64,000 nt of DNA from Streptomyces sp. LBL (GCF_029893585.1 NZ_JARXYX010000019.1:1-64000), one strand, 5' to 3'; positions 7,918-16,853 are shown, counted from the stretch's first letter. Notes: a model not told the origin generated them from the sequence alone. Translations and numbers: made by a program.

Positions 7918-8697
7918 GTGCCGGTCCTCCCTGGAGCCGAGCCGTTCCGCCACGAGGGCGGGGAAACGGGGATCCTCCTCTGTCACGGCTTCACCGGTTC
8001 GCCCCAGTCGCTGCGCCCCTGGGCGGAGTATCTGGCCGAGCGCGATCTCACCGTCTCCCTGCCGCTGCTGCCCGGCCACGGCACCCGCTGGGAGGACATG
8101 CAGCTCACCGGCTGGCAGGACTGGTACGCCGAGGTGGACCGGGAGCTGCGTGCCCTGCGTGAGCGGTGCGCTCAGGTGTTCGTGGCCGGCCTGTCGATGG
8201 GCGGCACCCTCGCACTGCGGCTGGCCGCCAAGCACGGGGACGCGCTCAGCGGTGTCGTGGTCGTCAACCCGGCGAACCGGATGCACGGCCTGGCCGCGTA
8301 CGCCCTTCCGGTGGCCCACCACCTCGTCCGGACGACGAAGGGCATCGCCAGCGACATCGCCAAGGAGGGCAGCACCGAGCTGGGGTACGACCGGGTGCCG
8401 CTGCGCGCCGCGCACTCCCTGCGCACCTTCTTCCGGCTGGTCGACGGTGAGCTGCCGCAGGTCACCCAGCCGCTGCTGGTCCTCCGCAGCGCCCAGGACC
8501 ATGTGGTGCCGGCGGCCGACTCCGCCCGCGTCCTGAGTCGGGTCTCCTCCACGGACGTACAGGAGATCGTGCTGGAACAGAGCTACCACGTCGCGACGTT
8601 GGACCATGAGGCGGACCGGATCTACGCGGAGAGCTACGCGTTCATCGCCCGGCTCGCCCCCAGCATCGGCAAGGAAGGGACGGCCGCCCGTGGCTGA
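7918..8697 (+). CDS. Alpha/beta hydrolase, carboxylesterase or monoacylglycerol lipase type
   Basis: A cytoplasmic esterase-like hydrolase of 259 residues with oxyanion HGFTG at 23-27, nucleophile elbow GLSMGG (Ser93), and acid and base at Asp194 and His224, which form a complete triad. It resembles the Est30/monoglyceride-lipase group. I chose GTG 7918 (V/M-PVLPG) because CAGGAG at 7905-7910 sits 7 nt before it; the upstream ATG at 7900 overlaps that site. A 13-bp direct repeat (7873 and 7892) precedes the gene. It overlaps the next gene by 8 nt. Its place beside the acyltransferase suggests lipid turnover, but this is inference. Confidence 0.87.
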   Translation: MPVLPGAEPFRHEGGETGILLCHGFTGSPQSLRPWAEYLAERDLTVSLPLLPGHGTRWEDMQLTGWQDWYAEVDRELRALRERCAQVFVAGLSMGGTLALRLAAKHGDALSGVVVVNPANRMHGLAAYALPVAHHLVRTTKGIASDIAKEGSTELGYDRVPLRAAHSLRTFFRLVDGELPQVTQPLLVLRSAQDHVVPAADSARVLSRVSSTDVQEIVLEQSYHVATLDHEADRIYAESYAFIARLAPSIGKEGTAARG

Positions 8698-9310
8698 GCA
8701 CGACTCCGATCGCGAGGAGCGCGAGGACCGCGAGCCGGAAGAGCAGAACGTCCCGTTCGACGAGGACGCCGCGTGGGCGGCCATCGTCGCCGGGTTCGGC
8801 GAGGAGCCGCAGGACCCCCCGGGCACCAAGCCCTTCAAGTCGGTCGAGGATCTGGCGCTGCTGGAGAGCGAGACGAACGACGGCGGCCCCCAGGAGGCCG
8901 GGGACACCAAGCAGGCCACCAAGAAGCCCAAGGAGCCCAAGGAGTCCGAGCAGGAGAAGCCCGCGAAGCCGCTCGGCGGTTCCGTCTCCTTCGCGCCCGG
9001 GATCGGACCACGGGACCACAACACGCCGGAAGCAGCCGAAGAGGACTTCGAGGAGGACGACGAGGGGCACTTCGTACCGCCGGAGCCGCCGCCCCTGCCG
9101 ACCGCCGACACCACCGCCAAGTTCGCCTGGCTGGGGGTGCTGGGCGGGCCCGTCCTGTTCCTGCTGGCGGTCCTGCTCGGCTGGGAGATGACCTGGTGGC
9201 TGACCACGGTCGCCATCGGCGGTTTCCTGGGCGGCTTCGCCACGCTGGTGATGCGGATGCGGGCGGATAACGAGGACGACGAGGATCCCGGGCGGGGAGC
9301 GGTCGTCTGA
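8690..9310 (+). CDS. Acidic membrane protein, unknown function
   Basis: A 206-residue protein with a long, highly acidic, probably disordered N-terminus (about residues 1-140, Glu/Asp/Pro/Lys rich). Two C-terminal membrane segments (about 143-163 and 166-186) and a short acidic tail follow. GTG 8690 follows AAGGAAGGG and overlaps the esterase by 8 nt, indicating translational coupling. I recognise no catalytic motif. The layout suggests a conserved actinobacterial membrane protein working with the upstream hydrolase. Confidence 0.85.
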   Translation: MAEHDSDREEREDREPEEQNVPFDEDAAWAAIVAGFGEEPQDPPGTKPFKSVEDLALLESETNDGGPQEAGDTKQATKKPKEPKESEQEKPAKPLGGSVSFAPGIGPRDHNTPEAAEEDFEEDDEGHFVPPEPPPLPTADTTAKFAWLGVLGGPVLFLLAVLLGWEMTWWLTTVAIGGFLGGFATLVMRMRADNEDDEDPGRGAVV

Positions 9311-9341
9311 CGCCGGACTCCGTCCGGCGGATACGCCTTGG

Positions 9342-9451
9342 GCCGCGGGCACCCGCAGCCCGGCCGGCACCGTGCGCCAGGCCGCGGGCACCCGCAGCGC
9401 GGCCGGCACCATGCGTCAAGCCGCGGGCACCCGCAGCGCGGCCAGCACCGG
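9342..9451. repeat. 39-bp tandem repeat (about 2.8 copies)
   Basis: Units begin at 9342, 9381 and 9420 (gccgcgggcacccgcagc...). The third copy is the 3' end of the endonuclease-fold gene on the minus strand. The other two lie beyond its stop, where the triplet matching the stop reads TGG. The period is 13 codons. Confidence 0.85.
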
Positions 9452-10162
9452 CAGGTGATCCGTCGCCCTGAGGAGATCGGCCTCGGCCACCCCCGGGAGC
9501 CCCAGCGGGACTCCGCAGCCGAGCACCTCGATGCCCTTCGTGGCGAAGATCGCGTCGATGCGTCGCTGGGGGGCGGTGCGTGTCCAGGTGTGTTCGCCGC
9601 CCCAGGGAGCGGTGGCCCAGCAGTCCTGGAGGCCTTCGGCGAGGCGGGCGAAGGTGCGGCCGCCGGGGTGTTCGTTGAGGTCGCCGCCCGCGATCGCGTG
9701 GTCCACGCCCAGGCCGGCGAGCCGGTCACGGAGCATGCCGCTCTGCTCGTACCGCTCGTCCTTCTGGAGCGAGAGGTGGCAGCTCAGCACGCCGACGCGG
9801 GCGCCACCGAACCGTACGACCGCGGTGGCGAAGCCACGCCGGTGCTGGCCGGGTGTGAGGGGAAGCAGGACGTCCTCGGTGCGCTCGACGGTCGCCCTGA
9901 GGGAACAGAGAAGCGCCGGTCCCGCGGCCGTACCGCCGCCGGCGAGGACCACCTGGCCGGAGGCCGCCGCGAGCCGGGCGAGCTTCTTGCGCCAGCGGAA
10001 GAAACGGGGGGCCTCCTGGATCAGGACCAGGTCGGGGGCGCAGGCGCTGATCACCCTTGCCAGCGCCTCGGTGTCGTCGCGCATGGAGCGGATGTTGTAG
10101 CTCAGTACGCGGATGAGAGCTGAACCGTCGGGGTCTGTGCGGGACTCTGGGAGCGGCGCCAT
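9416..10162 (-). CDS. Endonuclease/exonuclease/phosphatase family protein
   Basis: A metal-dependent phosphoesterase fold of 248 residues. It carries Asn23 in SYNIR, Glu50 in LIQE, a GGDLNEHP loop (Asp and Asn), RRIDAIF and the C-terminal ATDHLPV His. These are the active-site residues of the DNase I/IMPase-like family. There is no signal peptide. Substrates in this family range from DNA to phosphoinositides and cannot be inferred. The ATG at 10162 is preferred to a TTG at 10171. The C-terminal 39 bp are tandemly duplicated past the stop. Confidence 0.87.
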   Translation of the reverse strand: MAPLPESRTDPDGSALIRVLSYNIRSMRDDTEALARVISACAPDLVLIQEAPRFFRWRKKLARLAAASGQVVLAGGGTAAGPALLCSLRATVERTEDVLLPLTPGQHRRGFATAVVRFGGARVGVLSCHLSLQKDERYEQSGMLRDRLAGLGVDHAIAGGDLNEHPGGRTFARLAEGLQDCWATAPWGGEHTWTRTAPQRRIDAIFATKGIEVLGCGVPLGLPGVAEADLLRATDHLPVLAALRVPAA

Positions 10163-10219
10163 GTGGATCAATTTACGCCCAAGAGCTCGGGGCGCGAGGG
10201 TTGTGCGCGACTACCGGTC

Positions 10220-10283
10220 TGTCGTGGCGTGTCGCGCCCACGCGGCGGATCCGCGTGTGTGTACAGCCCCGCGCCCCTGCGCA
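10220..10283. repeat. Dispersed GC-rich intergenic element, copy 1
   Basis: Contains GTCGCGCCCACGCGGCGG and then cgcgcccctgcgcagg. It resembles elements at 18590-18722, 40571-40602 and 53060-53125. It lies in the otherwise empty 150-bp gap between the endonuclease-fold gene and glkA. Confidence 0.5.
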
Positions 10284-10312
10284 GGAACAGGTTCCGCGTC
10301 CAGCAGGGACCG

Positions 10313-11266
10313 TCACATGATCGGGTCGGGCTCTCGCGCCAGGTCCGCGGCGCCGACCATGCCTGCCTTGTTGCCCAGTTGCGCGGCGATCACATCGGCC
10401 ACCGGGCGCCAGTTGCCGCCGACCAGCCAGCGCTTGTAGGACTTGCGGATGGGGTCGAGGACCAGTTCGCCCTCGTCCGAGAGGCCGCCGCCGACGATGA
10501 AGGCGGACGGGTCGAAGAGGGAGGCGAGGTCGGCGAGGCCGGCGCCGGCCCAGCGGGCGAGCTCGCGGTAGGAGTCGACGGCGACCGGGTCGCCCTGGCG
10601 GGCAGCCATGGAGATGTGCTTGCCCTCGATGCCCTCGGGGCTGCCGTCACCCAGGCCGAGGAGGATCTCCGCGTTCTCCGGGGTCGCGTTGGCGCGCTGT
10701 TTGGCGTACCGGACGAGGGCGCGGCCGGAGGCGTACTGCTCCCAGCAGCCCTGCGAGCCGCAGCCGCACAGCAGGCCGTCCGGGACCATACGGATGTGGC
10801 CGAACTCGGCGGCCACCCCGAAGTGTCCGCGGCGCAGCTTGTTGCCGATGATGATGCCGCCGCCCAGGCCGGTGCCGAGGGTGATGCAGATGACGTTGCG
10901 GTGGCCCTTGCCGGCCCCGAACTTGTACTCGCCCCACGCGGCCGCGTTGGCGTCGTTCTCCACTATGACCGGGAGGCCCACGCGGGCCTCGACCTTCTCC
11001 TTCAGCGGCTCCTGGCGCCAGTCGATGTTCGGCGCGAAGTAGACCGTCGAGCGCTGGCGGTTGACGTAGCCGGCGGCACCGATGCCCACGCCGACGATCT
11101 TGTGCCCGGCGCGCGCGCCGTCGACCGCGGAGGCGATGGCGTCCACGATGCCGTCGGGCGTGCCCGGGGTCGGCACCTGGTGGGTCGAGAGGATGTTGCC
11201 TTCCTCGTCGACCACACCGGCTGCGATCTTCGTGCCGCCGATATCGACGCCGATGGTGAGTCCCAT
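10313..11266 (-). CDS. glkA: Glucokinase, ROK family
   Basis: Phosphorylates glucose with ATP and, in Streptomyces, is needed for glucose repression of other catabolic genes. The 317-residue protein has the phosphate motif DIGGTK (8-13), sugar-binding Asn104/catalytic Asp105 in ENDANAA, His157, and the ROK zinc motif CGCGSQGCWE (Cys167, Cys169, Cys174). There is no DNA-binding N-terminus, so it is a kinase rather than a ROK repressor. The conserved gene upstream (11322-11819) has the same orientation and probably belongs to the same transcript. Confidence 0.95.
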   Translation of the reverse strand: MGLTIGVDIGGTKIAAGVVDEEGNILSTHQVPTPGTPDGIVDAIASAVDGARAGHKIVGVGIGAAGYVNRQRSTVYFAPNIDWRQEPLKEKVEARVGLPVIVENDANAAAWGEYKFGAGKGHRNVICITLGTGLGGGIIIGNKLRRGHFGVAAEFGHIRMVPDGLLCGCGSQGCWEQYASGRALVRYAKQRANATPENAEILLGLGDGSPEGIEGKHISMAARQGDPVAVDSYRELARWAGAGLADLASLFDPSAFIVGGGLSDEGELVLDPIRKSYKRWLVGGNWRPVADVIAAQLGNKAGMVGAADLAREPDPIM

Positions 11267-11321
11267 GAATCCCTCAGTTTCGGTCGAGCCCCGCTACGGC
11301 CAACCGTACCCGAGGGGGGCG

Positions 11322-11819
11322 TCAGTCCAAGTCGATGCGTTCGCCGGGGCCGGGCTCGTCGCCCTTGCCGCGACGGGGTTCGTCGAGGTCGCGCGCGTCT
11401 CGCTCGGGGGTCGTCCAGCGCCGCTCCTGGGCCTGGACGGCCGACCGGTACGCGGCCAGCAGCTCGCTCCCCGCGTTGGCCAGATGGTCGAAGAGGTCCG
11501 GATTGCGCTCTATCACGGGTTCGACGGCGGCCTTGGCCTGCTGGACGACCTGCTTCACCACCTGCTGGGCGGCCGGACCGGCGACCGCCCCGAGCAGCGG
11601 GGACTGGAGGCCGGACAGCTTGTCCGCGACGGTGTCGACGAGTTTGCGCAGCTCCTCGGCGGCCGTGCCCGGAGGCGGCCCGTACTGGGTGCGGCGGCGG
11701 GTCTTCTCCGCCGCGAGGTCCTCGGCACAGGCCGTCGCCCAGGCGTCGGCGTCGGTCGCCCGCGCCTCGTCCACGGCCTCGCGCCCGCCCTCCTCGGACG
11801 GGGGGAGCTTTTCGCTCAT
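11322..11819 (-). CDS. Conserved protein upstream of glkA (SCO2127-like, DUF5304)
   Basis: A 165-residue soluble protein. The N-terminus is charged, the middle is predicted helical and Gln/Val/Ala rich (about residues 70-130), and the tail is Arg/Asp/Glu rich. No enzyme motif is recognisable. In S. coelicolor the equivalent gene beside glkA has been linked to glucokinase activity and glucose repression. That is recalled family knowledge, not visible here. It is co-directional with glkA, with a 55-bp gap. Confidence 0.82.
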   Translation of the reverse strand: MSEKLPPSEEGGREAVDEARATDADAWATACAEDLAAEKTRRRTQYGPPPGTAAEELRKLVDTVADKLSGLQSPLLGAVAGPAAQQVVKQVVQQAKAAVEPVIERNPDLFDHLANAGSELLAAYRSAVQAQERRWTTPERDARDLDEPRRGKGDEPGPGERIDLD

Positions 11820-11897
11820 GACGGACTCCTGACTACGGTTCGTCTCTACGACGTTACCCGAACGGGCCCGGCCGGTTCACGGTCTGCGGCCAGACAT

Positions 11898-11917
11898 CCG
11901 GTGAACCGGTTCACCGG
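11898..11917. promoter_or_regulatory. 20-bp perfect palindrome at the 3' end of the ArsA-like gene
   Basis: CCGGTGAACCGGTTCACCGG is perfectly self-complementary. It contains the stop codon (minus strand, 11911-11913) of the ArsA-like gene and lies about 80 bp before the SCO2127-like start. It may be a T-less terminator or an operator for the glkA operon. Confidence 0.45.
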
Positions 11918-13080
11918 GTCTGGGGCCAGAGACCCGAGTCCGGCGCGAACCGGATGCGCAACTCGCCGTCGCGCAGGGCGGCCCCGGCGACGGTGCAGCG
12001 GCGCAGCGCGGACGGCAACGGCACGATCCGGCGGAACGGGCCCGCGCTGACGACGAGTTCGTCGCCGCGCCGGATCAGGTCCAGCTCGTCGCGTAGGGCG
12101 CCGGGCAGCGGGATGCGCCAGACCAGCACCCCGTCCTCGGCGAGCCGGTCGGTCACGGACCACCCGACGGTGGAGGTCGTGCCGTTGACCCCGGGGACGG
12201 CGAGCGCGGCGAGATCGTCGGTGCCGCGCGGGTCGTGGCCGCGATGAGCGACGGTCCGGACGTCGTACGGCGCCCGCCACTCGTCCAGGGTCTTGCGCTG
12301 CTGGGCGATCAGACCGGCCGACCAGGTGTCCTGCGCGGCCTCCGGCAGGACCCGGTTGGCCACCAGCACGTCGGGACGCAGGCCGCGCAGGGCGAGGGCG
12401 AGGCCGGCCCCGCGGACGGAGTCGGCACCGGCCGGGCCGGGTTCGGCGACCAGCCGTACGACGGTGTCGCGGTCGGCGAGCACCGCCTCGACGGCGGCGA
12501 GCTCGACGTCCCAGCGGGCGGCGGTCTCGTACAGCCATTCCGCGGGCATCGGCACGCCGGCCAGCCGGCCGAGGACGGGGCGCAGGGCGCGGGCCGCCTG
12601 CCGCTCGGGCGGGAGCAGTCGGCGCAGGTAGCGGCGGAGTTCCTCGGGGAGCGCGAACAGGGCGAGCGCCTGCGGGATGGGCGGGAGGTCGACGACCACG
12701 AGGTCGTGGGCCTCGGCGAGGGTGGCATCACGCAGGGCGCGGAGCAGGGAGAGCTCCTCGGCGCCGGGCAGGGGGGTGACCTCCTCGGGGTCCAGGCGGG
12801 AGGCGCCGAGCAGGTCGAGGGCGGTCGTCGCGCGGGACTGGAACGCGGTGAGGTCCTCGCGGAAGCGTTCGGCGGCGTCCGGGCGCCAGGCGGTGAGGTT
12901 CGGCGCGACCTGTCGGGGGGCCGGTCCCGTCGCCGTGCCCAGGGCCGCGCCGAGGGTGTCGGTGCGGTCCGCACCGAGGAGGAGGGTGCGGGTGCCCTCA
13001 CGGGCGGCGGCGAGGGCGGTGGCGGCGGCGACGGTGGTACGGCCGCTGCCGCCGGGGCCCGTGATCAGGATGGTGCGCAT
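11911..13080 (-). CDS. ArsA/GET3-like P-loop ATPase
   Basis: A 389-residue ATPase of the SIMIBI class with a deviant Walker A GPGGSGRTT at residues 8-16 and a Walker B-like hydrophobic run ending in VVVDLPP. Actinobacteria have paired ArsA-like ATPases without any arsenic genes; this is one of that kind. The C-terminal ~80 residues form a small beta-rich domain, as in the Streptomyces homologues. ATG 13080 puts the P-loop at the extreme N-terminus, as expected. The cargo or partner is unknown. Its neighbours are an SRPBCC protein upstream and the SCO2127-like gene downstream. Confidence 0.85.
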   Translation of the reverse strand: MRTILITGPGGSGRTTVAAATALAAAREGTRTLLLGADRTDTLGAALGTATGPAPRQVAPNLTAWRPDAAERFREDLTAFQSRATTALDLLGASRLDPEEVTPLPGAEELSLLRALRDATLAEAHDLVVVDLPPIPQALALFALPEELRRYLRRLLPPERQAARALRPVLGRLAGVPMPAEWLYETAARWDVELAAVEAVLADRDTVVRLVAEPGPAGADSVRGAGLALALRGLRPDVLVANRVLPEAAQDTWSAGLIAQQRKTLDEWRAPYDVRTVAHRGHDPRGTDDLAALAVPGVNGTTSTVGWSVTDRLAEDGVLVWRIPLPGALRDELDLIRRGDELVVSAGPFRRIVPLPSALRRCTVAGAALRDGELRIRFAPDSGLWPQTR

Positions 13081-13188
13081 GGGGGTGAACCGTAACGGAG
13101 GCGGATGGTGGGCGCGCACTGCCGGGTACCCGGCACGACCAGGTCCCCTACCAGCCAGGTCCCCTACTTCTTCCCCGACTCCACCCGC

Positions 13189-13632
13189 TTACCTCTTCCC
13201 CGACTCCACCCGCTTCTTCAATCCCGCCAGGGCCCGGTCGATGATGACCTTCTCCGCCTTGCGCTTGATCATGCCGAGCATCGGGATCTTGACGTCGACG
13301 GTGAGGCGGTACGTGACCTCCGTCGCCCCCGCGCCCGCCGACTTCAGGAGGTAGGAGCCGTCGAGGGACCGCAGCATCTGGGACTTGACCAGGGTCCAGG
13401 AGACCTCGTGGTCGCCCGTCCAGGTGTAGCCCAGGGTCTGGTCGTCCTTGATGGCGCCGGCGTCCATGACGAGCCGGACCTGCTCGGCGCGGCCCCGCTC
13501 GTCCGTCTTGAGGACCTGCGCCTCCTTCACCTCTCCGGTCCAGTCCGGATAGCGGGCGAAGTCGGCGATCACCGCCATGACCTCGGCCGGTGGCGCCTCG
13601 ATCGTGATGCTCGAGCTGGTGTGTTCCGCCAT
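13189..13632 (-). CDS. SRPBCC (START-like) superfamily protein
   Basis: A 147-residue single-domain protein of the helix-grip type that binds hydrophobic ligands. It begins with a beta strand (SSSITIEAPPAEVMAVIADFARYPDW), the typical polyketide cyclase/dehydrase-like entry, and ends in a long amphipathic helix. ATG 13632 has GGAGG 8-9 nt upstream. There is no biosynthetic cluster around it; it sits beside the ArsA-like ATPase, an arrangement I believe is conserved in Streptomyces. The ligand is unknown. Confidence 0.85.
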   Translation of the reverse strand: MAEHTSSSITIEAPPAEVMAVIADFARYPDWTGEVKEAQVLKTDERGRAEQVRLVMDAGAIKDDQTLGYTWTGDHEVSWTLVKSQMLRSLDGSYLLKSAGAGATEVTYRLTVDVKIPMLGMIKRKAEKVIIDRALAGLKKRVESGKR

Positions 13633-13783
13633 CGCCGTGGCTCCTCCAGATACGGGCCGGTACTGAGGTCGTGCTGCGCACGTGTGTGCAGCGTGAAGGC
13701 TACCGCGCACGCGACCGGCCGACTTCACCCCATCCGCCCCGGTCACCGGGAAGCCCTCACCATCCACACGCTCACCATCCCGC

Positions 13784-13842
13784 GCTCGGCGTTCCCGTGC
13801 TCGGCGTTCCCGTGCTCGGCGTTCCCGTGCTCGGCGTTCCCG
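13784..13842. repeat. 15-bp tandem repeat, four copies
   Basis: The unit gctcggcgttcccgt is repeated at 13784, 13799, 13814 and 13829, with degenerate copies continuing to about 13905. It fills most of the 277-bp gap between the SRPBCC gene and the phosphoesterase gene. No gene is visible in that gap. Confidence 0.85.
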
Positions 13843-13909
13843 GCTCACCCATCCTCGCGCTCGACGTTCCCCCGCTCGCTCATCCCGCGACACTCATCCC
13901 CGCGCTCGC

Positions 13910-14707
13910 TCACCATTCCAGCGCCCACGGTTTCCCGGTCCCGGCGAAGTGCCCCACGTTCACGCATTCGGTCGCCCCGATCCGCATCCGCCGCGCCAAC
14001 GGCTGATGGACGTGGCCGAACAGCGCGTACCGGGGCCGCGTGCGCCGGATCGCGTCCAGCAGCGCCCGGCTCCCCCGTTCGAAACGGCGTGCCACGGTGT
14101 CGTAGACCAGCTCCGGCACCTCCGGCGGGATGTGCGTGCACAGCACGTCGACCTCGCCGACCGCCTCGATCTTCGCGGCGTACTCCTCGTCGCTGATCTC
14201 GAACGGCGTGCGCATGGGGGTGCGCAGGCCGCCGCCGACGAAGCCGAAGACCCAGCCGCCGATCTCCACCCGCTCCCCGTCGAGCACGGTCGTGCCCGGG
14301 CCGGCGTACTGCGGCCACAAAGACGGTATGTCGACATTGCCATAGGTGGCATACGTCGGCGTCGGGAAGGCCGCGAACATCTCGGCGTACTGCTTGCGTA
14401 CCGCCTGCTCGATCACCGCCGCCCGGTCTCCGCCGACGCCCGCCCACAGCCGGGCCCCGAGCTCGCGCGCCTCCTCGAAACGGCGGGCGGTGCGCAGCGC
14501 GACGATGCGGTGGGCGTTCTCCACGCCGAAGAGGTCGGGGAAGATCCCGCGCGAGTGGTCGGCGTAGTCGAGGAAGAGGACGAGGTCGCCCAGGCAGACC
14601 AGGGCGTCCGCGCCCTCACCGGCGCGAACCAGGTCGCGGGCGTTTCCGTGCACGTCGCTGACCACATGAACGCGCGTCCTGTCGTTACCGGGCGGTGTGG
14701 GTGCCAT
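13910..14707 (-). CDS. Calcineurin-like metallophosphoesterase
   Basis: A 265-residue cytoplasmic phosphoesterase with a dimetal site: DVHGN (Asp18, His20), GD(L) at 40-41, GNVD for the bridging Asn, the C-terminal GHVHQP, and a CTHIPPE His. This is the complete motif set of the family. The substrate is not predictable. ATG 14707 is followed by a Pro-rich stretch and then the first strand. It is divergent from the acyl-CoA synthetase across a 330-bp intergenic region. Confidence 0.87.
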   Translation of the reverse strand: MAPTPPGNDRTRVHVVSDVHGNARDLVRAGEGADALVCLGDLVLFLDYADHSRGIFPDLFGVENAHRIVALRTARRFEEARELGARLWAGVGGDRAAVIEQAVRKQYAEMFAAFPTPTYATYGNVDIPSLWPQYAGPGTTVLDGERVEIGGWVFGFVGGGLRTPMRTPFEISDEEYAAKIEAVGEVDVLCTHIPPEVPELVYDTVARRFERGSRALLDAIRRTRPRYALFGHVHQPLARRMRIGATECVNVGHFAGTGKPWALEW

Positions 14708-14765
14708 GTCGATCAAGCGTAAGCGTGTGCGGCATACGTGAACAGAGGCGGCGGAACATGGGGTT

Positions 14766-14775
14766 ACTGGCCAGT
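14766..14775. promoter_or_regulatory. Palindrome in the phosphoesterase/fadD divergent region
   Basis: ACTGGCCAGT lies in an AT-richer stretch (TTACTGGCCAGTCAGTTAG) about 270 bp upstream of the fadD-like gene and 60 bp upstream of the phosphoesterase. It is a candidate operator. Nothing else is recognisable in the 14708-15037 gap apart from a TAACAT hexamer near 14888. Confidence 0.3.
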
Positions 14776-15037
14776 CAGTTAGTACGTGGACTACTGTGCG
14801 CGAAGAAACCCGACACGAAGAAACACCGATCTGTATGACGCGGCGAACATCTCGCCGGGGCCCCTGCCGAAGGAGCCATACCGGCGGGTAACATCCGATC
14901 GGTCCAGTCGTACTCAGGTTTTCCACCGCGGCGCCCCCAGGCCCCGGGGTGAGGGCCCTGAGCACCTGCCCGGGCCGTGGACCGCACCGTCGCATCAGCA
15001 ACGTCGTGGCGTCGGCGCCCTATGAGGAGCAGCAGTC

Positions 15038-16834
15038 TTGCGCGAGTTCAGCCTTCCGGCTTTGTACGAGGTCCCTGCGGACGGCAATCTCACCGACATC
15101 GTCCGGAGAAACGCCGCGCAGCACCCGGATGTCGCCGTCATCGCCCGCAAGGCGGGCGGTGTGTGGCAGGACGTGACGGCCACCGTCTTCCTCGCCGAGG
15201 TGCACGCCGCCGCCAAGGGGCTCATCGCCTCCGGCGTGCAGCCCGGCGACCGGGTCGCCCTGATGTCCCGCACCCGCTACGAGTGGACGCTGCTGGACTT
15301 CGCGATCTGGAGCACGGGCGCGATCACCGTGCCGGTGTACGAGACCAGTTCGCCGGAGCAGGTCCAGTGGATCCTCTCCGACTCGGGCGCCACCGCCTGC
15401 ATCGTCGAACTGGACAACCACGCGGCCGCCGTCGAGTCGGTGCGTGACGGTCTGCCCGCGCTCAAGCACGTCTGGCAGATCGAGGCCGGCGGTGTGCAGG
15501 AACTCCGTCGCCTCGGCCAGGACGTCACGGACGACGCCGTCGACAAGCGCAGCTCGCTCGCCAAGGCCGACGACCCGGCGACCATCGTGTACACCTCCGG
15601 CACCACCGGCCGGCCCAAGGGCTGTGTGCTCACCCACCGCAGCTTCTTCGCCGAGTGCGGCAACGTCGTCGAGCGCCTGCGCCCGCTGTTCCGCACCGGC
15701 GGGTGTTCGGTCCTCCTGTTCCTGCCGCTGGCGCACGTCTTCGGCCGGCTGATCCAGGTCGCGCCGATGATGGCACCGATCAAGCTGGGCGCCGTCCCGG
15801 ACATCACGAACCTCACCGGCGAGCTGGCCTCGTTCCGGCCGACGCTGATCCTGGGCGTCCCGCGGGTCTTCGAGAAGGTCTACAACTCGGCGCGGGCCAA
15901 GGCGCAGGCGGACGGCAAGGGCAAGATTTTCGACAAGGCCGCGGACACCGCGATCGCGTACAGCAAGGCGCTGGACACCCCGTCGGGCCCGTCGCTCGGT
16001 CTGAAGATCAAGCACAAGACCTTCGACAAGCTCGTCTACAGCAAGCTGCGCGCGGCGCTCGGCGGCAAGGGCGAGTACGCGATCTCCGGTGGCGCCCCGC
16101 TGGGCGAGCGCCTGGGGCACTTCTTCCGGGGTATCGGCTTCACGGTCCTGGAGGGCTACGGCCTGACCGAGTCCTGTGCCGCGACGGCCTTCAACCCGTG
16201 GGACCGCCAGAAGATCGGCACGGTCGGCCAGCCGCTGCCCGGTTCGGTGATCCGGATCGCGGACGACGGCGAGGTGCTGCTGCACGGCGAGCACCTGTTC
16301 ACCGGGTACTGGAACAACGAGGCCGCGACCGCGGAGGCGCTGGCCGACGGCTGGTTCCACACCGGCGACATCGGCACCCTCGACGAGGACGGCTACCTCC
16401 GCATCACCGGCCGCAAGAAGGAGATCATCGTCACGGCGGGCGGCAAGAACGTGGCCCCGGCCGTGATCGAGGACCGCATCCGGGCGCACGCGCTGGTCGG
16501 GGAGTGCATGGTGGTGGGCGACGGGCGGCCGTTCGTGGGCGCGCTGGTCACCATCGACGAGGAGTTCCTGGGCCGTTGGGCGGCCGAGCACGGCAAACCG
16601 GCCGGCTCCACCGCGGCGTCGCTGCGTGATGACGCGGACCTGAAGGCGGCGATCCAGGCCGCGATCGACGACGGCAACGCCGCGGTGTCGAAGGCGGAAT
16701 CGGTGCGGAAGTTCCGCATTCTCTCCTCCCAGTTCACGGAGGACTCGGGCCACCTCACGCCGTCGCTGAAGCTCAAGCGCAATGTGGTCGCGAAGGACTA
16801 CGCGGCCGAGATCGAGGCCATCTACCAGAAGTAG
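15038..16834 (+). CDS. Long-chain fatty acid--CoA ligase (FadD15-like)
   Basis: Activates fatty acids through an acyl-adenylate to acyl-CoA. The 598-residue protein has the AMP-binding P-loop-like motif YTSGTTGRPKG (185-195), GYGLTESCA in the core, and the hinge/catalytic C-terminal region with YLRITGRKKEIIVTAGGKN. It matches the FadD15 class in length. The start is a TTG at 15038 with GAGGAG 8 nt upstream; no ATG or GTG fits better. Chain-length preference is unknown. Confidence 0.92.
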   Translation: MREFSLPALYEVPADGNLTDIVRRNAAQHPDVAVIARKAGGVWQDVTATVFLAEVHAAAKGLIASGVQPGDRVALMSRTRYEWTLLDFAIWSTGAITVPVYETSSPEQVQWILSDSGATACIVELDNHAAAVESVRDGLPALKHVWQIEAGGVQELRRLGQDVTDDAVDKRSSLAKADDPATIVYTSGTTGRPKGCVLTHRSFFAECGNVVERLRPLFRTGGCSVLLFLPLAHVFGRLIQVAPMMAPIKLGAVPDITNLTGELASFRPTLILGVPRVFEKVYNSARAKAQADGKGKIFDKAADTAIAYSKALDTPSGPSLGLKIKHKTFDKLVYSKLRAALGGKGEYAISGGAPLGERLGHFFRGIGFTVLEGYGLTESCAATAFNPWDRQKIGTVGQPLPGSVIRIADDGEVLLHGEHLFTGYWNNEAATAEALADGWFHTGDIGTLDEDGYLRITGRKKEIIVTAGGKNVAPAVIEDRIRAHALVGECMVVGDGRPFVGALVTIDEEFLGRWAAEHGKPAGSTAASLRDDADLKAAIQAAIDDGNAAVSKAESVRKFRILSSQFTEDSGHLTPSLKLKRNVVAKDYAAEIEAIYQK

Positions 16835-16853
16835 CAGGCCTGCTGACGGAGTG

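Noticed and set aside
11911..13080. Arsenic resistance determinant
   Set aside because: ArsA-like ATPase only; no arsB, arsC or arsR nearby. Actinobacteria carry such ATPases for other purposes.
13189..13632. Polyketide cyclase of a biosynthetic cluster
   Set aside because: The START-like fold is widespread, and there are no polyketide synthase or tailoring genes in the window.
13784..13905. Arg/Glu-rich repeat peptide on the minus strand of the 15-bp array
   Set aside because: It is just the translation of the tandem repeat upstream of the SRPBCC ATG. The ribosome site lies after it and there is no codon-bias support.
14880..14900. TAACATCC shared between the fadD (14888) and receiver-like (35249) upstream regions as a regulatory motif
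   Set aside because: Only two copies of a short motif; one fits a -10 box and the other lacks a matching -35, so a shared regulator is not supported.
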